Part shown: piece after piece, positions 45,744 to 53,998 of the stretch | Position numbering within the stretch: position 1 is the first letter of the stretch | How the letters are laid out: each line of letters starts with the position of its first letter | The notes under the pieces: model-generated | What the model was told of the DNA's origin: nothing | What the model saw: only the letters and a program-made list of their open reading frames with translations | The model's database searches: none | Translations under genes and position numbers: made by a program | Origin: Planctomycetota bacterium | GTDB taxonomy: Bacteria; Planctomycetota; Planctomycetia; Isosphaerales; Isosphaeraceae | Assembly: GCA_028291545.1 (NCBI GenBank) | Contig: JAQGHR010000086.1 | Span: forward strand, 1-64,000 | DNA length: 64,000 nt | Direction: 5' to 3'

Positions 45744-47149
45744 CGTGAGTCGCCTCCATGACCGACCGGTTCGGCCTCGTGGACAAGCTCGCGCATTTCG
45801 GCCATGGAGATCGCGGGCAGGAACCTCACGAAGAGGAAGAGCAAGGCCAGAAACAGGCCGACGGAGCCGAACAGGGTCGCGTAGTCCCAGGCGGTCGGGA
45901 AGTACATCCTCCACCGCGAAGGCATGTAGTCTTTATGAAGGCTCACGACGACGATCACGAACCGCTCCAGCCACATCCCGAGATTCACGGTGAGCGAGAT
46001 CAGCCAGAGGACCACAACCCTGCGTCGCATCGCTGGGAACCAGAGCGCCTGCACGACCAGGCAGTTGCTCACGATCAAGAGCCAGTAGAGTGGCGCGTAA
46101 TCGCCGCGCGGGCGTTCCCTGAGGATCTGGAAACGGTCGAAACGATTGTCGCCGTACCACGCCATGAACGCTTCCATGAGATAGCCGTAGCAGACCAGCA
46201 GCCCGGTCGCGAGCAGGATCTTGGCCATGTTTTCGAGATGGCGCATCGTGATGAAATCACCCAGCCCGTAGAAATAACGGAGGGGAATGATCAGCGTCAG
46301 CACCATGGCGAATCCCGAGTAGATGGCACCCGCGACGAAGTAGGGCGGGAAGATCGTCGAGTGCCATCCCGGCACGATGGCAACGGCGAAGTCCCAGCTC
46401 ACGATCGTATGCACCGAGACGACCAGGGGTGTCGCCAACGCCGCCATCAGCAGGTAGGCAGTCTGGTAGCGGTGCCAGTGCCGGGCCGAACCGCGCCAGC
46501 CCATGGCGAGAAACCCGTAGAAATACCGGCCCAGTCTGCCCCGGGCGCGATCGCGGAGGGTTGCCACGTCGGGGATGAGGCCCATGTACCAGAACAGCAA
46601 CGATACGGTCGCATACGTAGAAACCGCGAAGGCGTCCCAGACCAGCGGGCTGCGCCACTGGGGCCACAGATCCATCGTGTTCGGGTAGGGAAAGAGCCAG
46701 TAGAACAACCACCATCGCCCCAGGTGAATTAGCGGGAACATCCCGGCGCACGCGACGGCGAAGAGCGTCATGGCCTCCGCAAACCGGTTGATCGAGGTCC
46801 TCCATTCCTGCTTGAGCAGCAGGAGGATCGCCGAGATCAACGTGCCGGCATGGCCGATGCCGATCCACCAGACGAAGTTCACGATCGCAAATCCCCACAT
46901 CACGGGGACATTGACGCCCCAGATCCCCACGCCCCGCATGAACAGATAGGCGACCGAGACGAAGAGGACGTTCGTGAGCAGAAATGCGATGGCGAAGCCA
47001 AGAATCCACCCTCGCTGATAGGGCCGAGTGAGGACGATTGCGCTGATCTTGTCGGTGATTGTCGCAAACGAATGGCCCGGGCTGAGCACGGGCGGCCCAG
47101 ACTGCTCCCTGCCGATGTTGGCGTCCGCGGCCATCTTGTCAGCCCCCAT
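45740..47149 (-). CDS. actC: Alternative complex III quinol-binding membrane subunit ActC (NrfD-like)
   Basis: A 469-residue NrfD/PsrC-family protein with about ten membrane helices. Motifs such as FVWWIGIGHAGTLISAILLL, the GRWWLFYW loop and HTIVSWDFAVAIVPGWHSTIFPPYFV are typical of ActC, which forms the quinol oxidation site beside ActB. The ATG at 47149 overlaps the actB stop by 11 bases. A second ATG at 47134, with GGGGG eight bases before it, is a real alternative start. Confidence 0.96.
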   Translation of the reverse strand: MGADKMAADANIGREQSGPPVLSPGHSFATITDKISAIVLTRPYQRGWILGFAIAFLLTNVLFVSVAYLFMRGVGIWGVNVPVMWGFAIVNFVWWIGIGHAGTLISAILLLLKQEWRTSINRFAEAMTLFAVACAGMFPLIHLGRWWLFYWLFPYPNTMDLWPQWRSPLVWDAFAVSTYATVSLLFWYMGLIPDVATLRDRARGRLGRYFYGFLAMGWRGSARHWHRYQTAYLLMAALATPLVVSVHTIVSWDFAVAIVPGWHSTIFPPYFVAGAIYSGFAMVLTLIIPLRYFYGLGDFITMRHLENMAKILLATGLLVCYGYLMEAFMAWYGDNRFDRFQILRERPRGDYAPLYWLLIVSNCLVVQALWFPAMRRRVVVLWLISLTVNLGMWLERFVIVVVSLHKDYMPSRWRMYFPTAWDYATLFGSVGLFLALLFLFVRFLPAISMAEMRELVHEAEPVGHGGDSR

Positions 47150-50093
47150 TGGACTCGTCGGCGACCGGGTTCGTCAGCTTGGCCAGATACGTGGTCCTCG
47201 GCCGTGTGTTCAACTCCGCAAGGAGGGCGTAATTCCGCGGATCGGCCTTCGCCTTGGCGACCGCGCTCGTCGAATCGTTCAGATCGCCGAACACGATGGC
47301 GCGTGTGGGACAGGCCGACTGGCATGCCGTGACGACCTCACCGTCGCGCAGCGGACGTCCCTCTTGCTCGGCCTCGATGCGACCCTTGACGATCCTCTGA
47401 ACGCAATACGTACATTTCTCCATAACGCCACGTGTTCGCACCGTCACGTCGGGATTATTCAAGAGCTTGAGGCTCTCGGTCGTCTGGTCGGAGTACTGGA
47501 AGAAATTGAACCGCCGCACCTTGTAGGGACAATTGTTCGAGCAATAGCGCGTCCCCACGCAACGGTTGTAAACCATCGCGTTGAGTCCTTCCGCGTCGTG
47601 GACGGTGGCGTTCACCGGGCAGACGACCTCGCAAGGCGCGGTTTCACAATGCATGCAGGGTACGGGCTGGTGGTAAACGGCCGACGGGTTGTCTTTGGGT
47701 CCTTCGTAATAGCGATCGACGCGGATCCAGTGCATCTCGCGCCCGGCAAGGACCTGATCCTTGCCCACGACCGGGATGTTGTTCTCCGACTGGCACCCGG
47801 TCATACAGGCGTTGCAGCCGATGCAGGTGTTGAGATTGATCACCATGCCCCACTTGTGGCCGTCGTACGAATGGGACGGAAAGAGCGAAAGTCCATGCGT
47901 CGCCGGGTTCTCGTGATCCTTTGCGAACGACGGATCGGCGACGAACATCGCGACGTTGGCCGACCGGACTAGATCGCGACCGGCCATATTGTGATGAATC
48001 TGCGTTGTCGCCAGGCGATAGAGATCGCCGGTCGCCCTCAGTTCCAGCCCGTCGCCCTGCCAGGGTGCCTCCGACGTCCTCAATCTGTACGCGTTGAAGC
48101 CCTGGCCCGTCCCGACGCGTCCGGCGTGACTGCGGCCGTAACCGAGGTGGAGAGTCACCGAGTCCTCGGCGTGCATCGGCTGGATCCAGACCGCCGCGCG
48201 AAGCGTCCGGCCGCGATAGTTCATCACGACGATCTGTTCGTTCGTCAAATGCAACCGTTCGGCGGTCGCGGGCGCGATCAATGCCGCATTGTCCCAGGTC
48301 AATGTCGTCGGGGGCTTGGGCAATTCCTGAAGCCATCCGTTATTCGCGAACCGGCCATCCCAGACCGTCGGGTCGGGGCGAAAGGCCAGCTCCAGACCGG
48401 TCGCCTTGGCCGGCTTTGCAACTGTGCCGAGGATGTCCGCGAGGGGCCTGGACGTCGCCGGCCTGGGTTTTGAGGCCGAACCCGGGACGATCCCATCGTG
48501 AACGGCCGCCCGCCATACCGCCTCGAAATCGCCGGGCATCGCCTCGCGCCAATGCTCTCGCACCAGATCTCGGCTGCCGGAGCCCATGCTCCCTCGCAAG
48601 GCAGCCAAGAGCTCGATCGAGGACTTCCCGCCGTACAACGGAGAGAGAAGCGGCTGTTGGATCGTCGCCGAGCCGTCGAAAGCGCGGACGTCTCCCCACG
48701 ATTCCAGAGGATGAGCCTCCGGGATGTGCCAGTGGCAGCGGGTCGCCGTCTCGTCGGCGTAGATCCCCTGGTGGATGCTGAGCGGAACCTTCAGAAGCCG
48801 TTCCGCCATCCCGAGATCGGCCGGAGCATCGTAGACGGGATTTGCTCCGAGGATGATGAGCATCTTCACACGACCGCTATCCATCTCGCGGGTGAGCGCC
48901 GCAAGTGAATGATCCGAGCCTGCCGGAACCGCCGCGACCGGTTCGATGTAGTCGATCGTGGAGCCGTTATTCCCGAGCAGATGATTCATCGCATGCGCCA
49001 GCGCGTGGACTTCGGCCGGTTGCGGCTCGCCTGCCAGCACAAGACTCGTTCCACGATGCGCCTGGAGGTCGGCAGCGACTCGCACGATCCAATCCGAATA
49101 TTCCGGGGCGAGCACGGCGTTCTTGTCGAGGAGCCGCTCGGCCAGCCCCCGGGCGACACTCGCGACCTCGCGACCGGGAACGGCCAGGCGATGATCGGCC
49201 ATGGAGCCCGTGATCGAAGGGGTGCATTCGACGACGTGCAGGCGGTTCATCCCGCGTGGGTCGGAGACTGTCTCGCGCCGCCGGGCGAATCCTCGGGCAT
49301 CGTTCAGGCGCGAGGGGCCCCAGGCCAGGAAATCCGCGTCGAGCGACACGATGACGTCGGCCTTTTCAAGATGATGGACGGATTCGAGCTTTTCTCCGAA
49401 TGCGAGTACAGCCCCGTCGCGATCGGCCCCGACTCCGGCAGGTTCGTGGATATGCCACCTGGCCTCGGGATACGCAGATAGCAGACCCTGGATCTGAGCG
49501 ATCAGCGTCGGCGAGGTCACGACCCCGGACAGGAGACGAATCCCCTGGCCTCGGGTCAGCTTGTGTTCGTCCATCGCGGCCACCAGGACCGCGAGGAAGT
49601 TATCCCAGGTGCTCACGCGGCCATTGTGAATGACGGACTGGGAACGATCGGGATCGTACAGGTCGAGGATGGCCGCCTGGGTGAAGGTATCGGTGGCTCC
49701 GAGACTTGCGGGATGATCTGGATTCCCCTCGATTTTGGTCGGCCTGCCCATGTGGCTCTCGACCAGCACCCCCGTGGCATAGCCGCCGAGCGCGAGCGCC
49801 GAGGCAAAGTACAGCGGCTTGCCGGGGACGAGCCGCTCGGGCTGTTCCACGTAGGGCACGATCTGCTCCGGCGGCTGGACGGCGCACCCGGTCAGGCCCG
49901 CGAGGCCAAGCGAGGCCGCCATCACGCGCAGGAATTGCCGGCGCGTGTTCAGGTCGAGCGTCTCCGGGGCGTACCCCGGAAACTCGCGGACGAGAAAATC
50001 GCGAAACTCGGCCGTGTCGGCCAGTTCGTCGATGCTCCTCCAGAGCTCTCGGCCGCGAGGACCGGAGTCCTCGCCGACACGTTCAGATGTCAT
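47139..50093 (-). CDS. actB: Alternative complex III iron-sulfur subunit ActB (fused B1-B2)
   Basis: A 984-residue protein. The N-terminus has a Tat-like RR (51-52) followed by a helix ending in LTGC (C70), a possible lipid-attachment site. Residues about 80-700 resemble the molybdopterin oxidoreductase fold but ACIII ActB lacks the molybdenum cofactor. Residues about 740-930 bind Fe-S clusters through CIGCNACMTGC, CMHCETAPCEVVCPVNA, CVGTRYCSNNCPYKVRR and CTYCVQR...ACQSACPT. It wires quinol electrons from ActC to the hemes. The start at 50093 overlaps actA by four bases; an upstream frame extension is a shadow of actA. Confidence 0.95.
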   Translation of the reverse strand: MTSERVGEDSGPRGRELWRSIDELADTAEFRDFLVREFPGYAPETLDLNTRRQFLRVMAASLGLAGLTGCAVQPPEQIVPYVEQPERLVPGKPLYFASALALGGYATGVLVESHMGRPTKIEGNPDHPASLGATDTFTQAAILDLYDPDRSQSVIHNGRVSTWDNFLAVLVAAMDEHKLTRGQGIRLLSGVVTSPTLIAQIQGLLSAYPEARWHIHEPAGVGADRDGAVLAFGEKLESVHHLEKADVIVSLDADFLAWGPSRLNDARGFARRRETVSDPRGMNRLHVVECTPSITGSMADHRLAVPGREVASVARGLAERLLDKNAVLAPEYSDWIVRVAADLQAHRGTSLVLAGEPQPAEVHALAHAMNHLLGNNGSTIDYIEPVAAVPAGSDHSLAALTREMDSGRVKMLIILGANPVYDAPADLGMAERLLKVPLSIHQGIYADETATRCHWHIPEAHPLESWGDVRAFDGSATIQQPLLSPLYGGKSSIELLAALRGSMGSGSRDLVREHWREAMPGDFEAVWRAAVHDGIVPGSASKPRPATSRPLADILGTVAKPAKATGLELAFRPDPTVWDGRFANNGWLQELPKPPTTLTWDNAALIAPATAERLHLTNEQIVVMNYRGRTLRAAVWIQPMHAEDSVTLHLGYGRSHAGRVGTGQGFNAYRLRTSEAPWQGDGLELRATGDLYRLATTQIHHNMAGRDLVRSANVAMFVADPSFAKDHENPATHGLSLFPSHSYDGHKWGMVINLNTCIGCNACMTGCQSENNIPVVGKDQVLAGREMHWIRVDRYYEGPKDNPSAVYHQPVPCMHCETAPCEVVCPVNATVHDAEGLNAMVYNRCVGTRYCSNNCPYKVRRFNFFQYSDQTTESLKLLNNPDVTVRTRGVMEKCTYCVQRIVKGRIEAEQEGRPLRDGEVVTACQSACPTRAIVFGDLNDSTSAVAKAKADPRNYALLAELNTRPRTTYLAKLTNPVADESNGG

Positions 50094-50752
50094 CGGTGGC
50101 ACACCGTGCAATTGGTGAGGTAGTAGCCCGATTGGACGCCGTATTCTCGGACGAGCCGCTTGCCGACCATGTTCTGCTCTCGCTCGGGAAGCGAATACTC
50201 CATGTTGAAGATCTCCGACCTGGGGCGCAGATGCGTCTCGGGATGGCGGTGACAATCCAGGCACCACTCCATCGTCAGCGGCTCGGCCTTCCAGGTGAGG
50301 GGCATCTCGTCGACTCGCCCATGGCAGCTCGCGCAACCAACCCCCTTCTGGATGTGGATGCCGTGTTCGAAATAGGCGAAATCCGGCAGATCGTGGACGC
50401 GTTCCCACCGCAACGGCTCACCACTGGCCAGACTGTCGCGGACCGGCTTCAGCATGGGGCTGTCGGCCCAGATCTGGCTGTGGCAGCTCATGCATGTGTG
50501 AGTTGGCGGGATATTGGCGAATGGGCCATTTTCCACGGTCGTATGGCAGTAACGGCAATCGATGCCAAGTTGACCGCTATGGTGTTCGTGGCTGAACTGT
50601 ACCGGCTGTTCACGGACGACGTTCACCTCGGTTTGGAACGGCGATCGGCTGTACTCGTAGAACAGCACGATAGTTCCCACCACGCCGAACGCGGCCCCGA
50701 AGACCGTCAGACGGGCGACCGTGTTCATGGCTGGATGGAAAATCTGCGGCAT
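50090..50752 (-). CDS. actA: Alternative complex III pentaheme cytochrome ActA
   Basis: A 220-residue protein with an N-terminal anchor helix (about 10-32) and five CxxCH sites: CRYCH 66-70, CMSCH 87-91, CASCH 140-144, CLDCH 164-168 and CTVCH 215-219. It is the periplasmic pentaheme electron relay of ACIII. The ATG at 50752 is preferred over 50764 because GAGG lies seven bases upstream and it gives the usual MPQIFHP start. It opens the twelve-gene operon; the promoter should lie in 50753-50950. Confidence 0.95.
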   Translation of the reverse strand: MPQIFHPAMNTVARLTVFGAAFGVVGTIVLFYEYSRSPFQTEVNVVREQPVQFSHEHHSGQLGIDCRYCHTTVENGPFANIPPTHTCMSCHSQIWADSPMLKPVRDSLASGEPLRWERVHDLPDFAYFEHGIHIQKGVGCASCHGRVDEMPLTWKAEPLTMEWCLDCHRHPETHLRPRSEIFNMEYSLPEREQNMVGKRLVREYGVQSGYYLTNCTVCHR

Positions 50753-50950
50753 CAAACGCCTCATGAAGCGAATGACGAGATATCAGGCTGTCGCGGAGTT
50801 GATCCCGCTGGCTCGGTCTCGTTGGGCGAAATCGCGATTCCAAACGGCTCGATGTCCACGCATATCTTGCGCCGTGCCCAGGGCGGTCCGCTCATCGAGT
50901 GGGCTGGTGCCATCGACGGCCGGAATGGCGGTATGGCTTCCGAAGACCTC

Positions 50951-52285
50951 CTATCCGCTCGCTTGGACGCTCTTGACTCCGGCCAGTCGGTCCGGGTCCG
51001 CCAGGAGTTCGAGGTGGGCCAGTGCCGAATCCCAGGCCTGATAATGGCCGAAGTCTTTCACGAGCTGGCGATAGGCCGTCGCGACGGGCCGCTCGCGACG
51101 ATCGAGGTCGAATAATCCCACGGGTGTGATCACGCCGCGTTTCTCACGGAGACCGATGTCCCAGTCCACCATGTCAGTCAGGCCGTACCAGGTGAAGCCG
51201 ACCACGGGCACGAGGTCGAGCCTCAACCGCCGGACGCTTGACATCTGCTGCCAGAGCCAACCCTTGGCTTGATCGGGATCGGCAAGATTCGTCTCGGTGT
51301 ACATGACGGGAAGGTGATATCGGCGTTCATAATCCGTCATCACGACGTAATATCCAAGCACTTCGCCGATGGGAAAGATCCGGCCATCGGGGTGAACAAG
51401 CTGCTCGTTCGTCTTGTAATAGTCGGTCCCGAGGATGCAGCGGTTTCTCAGCTTGACGCCATGCTCCATGAACCAGTCGTACTCCCCGCGATCGAGGCCG
51501 TTGTCGGTCAGATATTCATAGATCGGTGCAGAGACGTGCCGCCCGTACGTGAGATCGAGCGACAGAAACCGCCGAAGGTTGAGGAATTCGGCGCGGGCCT
51601 CGACCTCCGGCGAAACCGGGTGGTAATACTCCGTGCTCTCGCTCTGAACGAAGAGCGACTCGGGACTCACGCGGAGGATCTCCTCCATCGCGAGTATTCC
51701 GGCCCGACACATGTTCTTGAGCGCGGTGACGAATGGGACCTCAGCCCCCGGCCCTGCGTTCCAGACACCCCCCGCGGGCCGTTCCTCCGGGTTCACGGGG
51801 ATCACGATCCCGCGACTCAGAAGGCGCTCATTCCACCAGCCGAGTTCGGCGCTGAAACGAGCGCATATGTAAATTTCGTTAACAGGCGTGAAGAGCCTGA
51901 CCCAGGGATACCGACGGGCAAAGTCCGCTGCATATCGGGCGAATGCCGGGGCGAACTCGTGGTTCTGGAAGCTGTTGCCCAGCCAGTCAGGCATCCCGAA
52001 GTGGCAGAGGTCCACGATGGGCTCGATACGAAGCCTCGCCAGCTCCGCGAGAGCGTCGTCGCTGAATGACCAGTCGTAGTGTTCCGGCCCGAGCCAGGTC
52101 CGATGGATGGGGGGCCCCCAGCGAAGGTGGCGGAGCCCGAGCCCCTCCACGAGAGCGAAGTCCTCCCGCCATCGGTGATAGTGGTCGCTGGCCTCCATCT
52201 GGTCGTATCGTATTTGACCCCCGTGGCCGTCGGAAATGACCGGGGCACTCCCCTCAATGCCGGTGGCGAACAGGAATTGGGGCAT
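50951..52285 (-). CDS. GH1-like glycoside hydrolase
   Basis: A 444-residue TIM-barrel enzyme of the GH1 beta-glycosidase type. The acid/base is E137 in TPVNEIY and the nucleophile is E331 in MYTETNL. There is no signal peptide, so it is probably cytoplasmic. The start at 52285 (MPQFLFATG) fits the family N-terminus; an in-frame ATG at 52345 would add 20 unlike residues. It follows the GH5-like gene by about 60 bases and shares the minus-strand carbohydrate unit. Substrate unknown; shorter than classical GH1 enzymes in some loops and similar in layout to the second GH1 at 59.0 kb. Confidence 0.85.
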   Translation of the reverse strand: MPQFLFATGIEGSAPVISDGHGGQIRYDQMEASDHYHRWREDFALVEGLGLRHLRWGPPIHRTWLGPEHYDWSFSDDALAELARLRIEPIVDLCHFGMPDWLGNSFQNHEFAPAFARYAADFARRYPWVRLFTPVNEIYICARFSAELGWWNERLLSRGIVIPVNPEERPAGGVWNAGPGAEVPFVTALKNMCRAGILAMEEILRVSPESLFVQSESTEYYHPVSPEVEARAEFLNLRRFLSLDLTYGRHVSAPIYEYLTDNGLDRGEYDWFMEHGVKLRNRCILGTDYYKTNEQLVHPDGRIFPIGEVLGYYVVMTDYERRYHLPVMYTETNLADPDQAKGWLWQQMSSVRRLRLDLVPVVGFTWYGLTDMVDWDIGLREKRGVITPVGLFDLDRRERPVATAYRQLVKDFGHYQAWDSALAHLELLADPDRLAGVKSVQASG

Positions 52286-52348
52286 AGTGCGACTCGCGCG
52301 GGGACGTGCCGGGATTCGGTGAGTCGAAGTCCCGGTACTGTGCATCGA

Positions 52349-53866
52349 TCACAATGACTTGATGTGGCCGCCACGATGGCGCAACGCGATCGCCAGATCG
52401 TGCCGGAATGGGGGCAGCTCCAGAAGGAATGGGCCTCCGCCTGATTCAACCGTGGTCTCGCAAAGCGTGTGACCGTGGTGGGTCTCCATGCAACTGACGT
52501 CGTAGAGACCCGGGGTCATCGCGGGCAGCTCGAGCGTGGCATCGCGGAGGATCGGCCGATAGGGCAGCTCGCCCTCGACGTCGAGAAGGTCCCGGGCGCG
52601 GAGGACCCACGCGACGGCCTGGCGATCATCGGCACAGGCGTAGGCGAGTAGCTCATCGGGGCAGGCCACAATCCTCGCGGAGATGTTTTCCGACGCGAAG
52701 GACTGCCAGTCGATCAGCCGCGCGAAGTCGCCCATCACGCCCTGCGCCTGCCGCATTCCCGGAGTCAGGGTGTGCGGGTGACGGTTCGGCCAGCGCATCC
52801 CCCCGCCTGCCCCGCCGCTGGCGAGATGAGCCCACGACATATGGCGGAAATAGCAGAGGTCGAACACATCCGGCAGTGTGATGCCGAGATCTTTGTAGGT
52901 ATGGATTGGCCCCGTCTCGCTGTCGGTGAACGGACGGCCGTCGCGGATCTCCCCGAGCGCGTGACAAACCCAACCGGCCATCGCGTCCGCCGCCGCGACG
53001 GTGTTCCAGGGGGCGTCGATCGCGCCGGGCTCATAGATGTGCGTCGTGGCAAAATCGAGGTCGGGATGTCGAAAAACCAGGTCCGCCAGCGCGCCTCGCG
53101 GTTCCGATCCGAAGTGGCTGACGGTCTGGAGGTGCGTCCTCCCAAAGAGGCGTTGCTCGATCCCCCGGACATGCGCGGACAGCTCGGCAACGACCGGGAT
53201 CAGGGTCTTCGCAGTCTCGGCATCGAGGGCCTCGGCCTCGACCCCGTGATGGTGGCCCAGCTCGTTCCAGAGGTCCCAGGCGAAGACAGCACCGGAGCCG
53301 CCCCAACGTGCCACGGCGAACGCGACGCGAGCCTTGACCGCCGCCATTCCCACGGGGTCGATCAGGAGGTCGAGCCGATTGCGGCATGGGCCACCCAGCT
53401 CGGCGTTATAAGGATGGTCTTCCCACATGACCCAGGTGAAGAACGTGTCGAACGGGGTGAGGAGCAATCGCAGCCCGTGGCGCTCGCAGAGCGCGACGAG
53501 ATCGTCGATCGCCTGCACGGTGACGGGATCGAACTCACCCGGCCGACGTTCAAGATAGAGCCCGTCGCCGACGTATTCCAGCATCACGCGTAGCGTGGTC
53601 ACGCCGTGTGCCTTCAGGAACGCCAGGTGACGATCGACCGAGGCGACGTCCCTCCGCCCGAGCAAGCCTTCGAGTTCCGGCCAGGTCAAGGCGTCATTCT
53701 GGCCGATGATGAGGAACGGTTGCCCGTCCTCGGTCTCGAAATAACGGCGCCCGGGAGCGACCTGAACCCAGGGGAGATCGATCCCATACGTGACTCTCTC
53801 GGCATGGACCGTCGACCTGGGCCGCATTTCAAGATCGGCGGTCGAGGCGATTCGATAATCCCTCAT
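52349..53866 (-). CDS. GH5-like glycoside hydrolase (clan A TIM barrel)
   Basis: A 505-residue protein with a clan-A (cellulase/mannanase-like) barrel. The acid/base Asn-Glu pair is N201-E202 (WDLWNELGHH) and the likely nucleophile is E317 (FTDSETGP). The N-terminus (GRRYFETEDGQPFLIIGQN) is the usual entry of the barrel. The C-terminal 100 residues form a beta-rich domain. No signal peptide is seen. The ATG at 53866 has GGAGG nine bases upstream. It precedes the GH1-like gene and follows the fusion gene's terminator. Substrate unknown. Confidence 0.82.
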   Translation of the reverse strand: MRDYRIASTADLEMRPRSTVHAERVTYGIDLPWVQVAPGRRYFETEDGQPFLIIGQNDALTWPELEGLLGRRDVASVDRHLAFLKAHGVTTLRVMLEYVGDGLYLERRPGEFDPVTVQAIDDLVALCERHGLRLLLTPFDTFFTWVMWEDHPYNAELGGPCRNRLDLLIDPVGMAAVKARVAFAVARWGGSGAVFAWDLWNELGHHHGVEAEALDAETAKTLIPVVAELSAHVRGIEQRLFGRTHLQTVSHFGSEPRGALADLVFRHPDLDFATTHIYEPGAIDAPWNTVAAADAMAGWVCHALGEIRDGRPFTDSETGPIHTYKDLGITLPDVFDLCYFRHMSWAHLASGGAGGGMRWPNRHPHTLTPGMRQAQGVMGDFARLIDWQSFASENISARIVACPDELLAYACADDRQAVAWVLRARDLLDVEGELPYRPILRDATLELPAMTPGLYDVSCMETHHGHTLCETTVESGGGPFLLELPPFRHDLAIALRHRGGHIKSL

Positions 53867-53936
53867 CCGTTGATACCTCCTGGGAGGGGACGAGCGCCGA
53901 CCGACATCGAGTTCGGCCGGCTCAACACGGGTGCAT

Positions 53937-53998
53937 GATCGGGCTGGTCGACCCCTGCGCCCGCCCAAGGATGGGCGCAGGGGCGACTGGACCCGATC
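53937..53998 (-). terminator. Long GC-rich stem-loop after the GT/UGM-like fusion gene
   Basis: CCCCTGCGCCC (53952-53962) and GGGCGCAGGGG (53973-53983) pair perfectly around ten bases. Outer arms 53937-53951 and 53984-53998 extend the stem with about 12 of 15 pairs (GATCGGG ... CCCGATC). It abuts the stop of the fusion gene. No U-tract follows. Confidence 0.7.

Noticed and set aside
45758-46732. Plus-strand open frame of about 320 codons
   Set aside because: Antisense to actC; His/Arg/Glu-rich shadow of membrane-protein codons.
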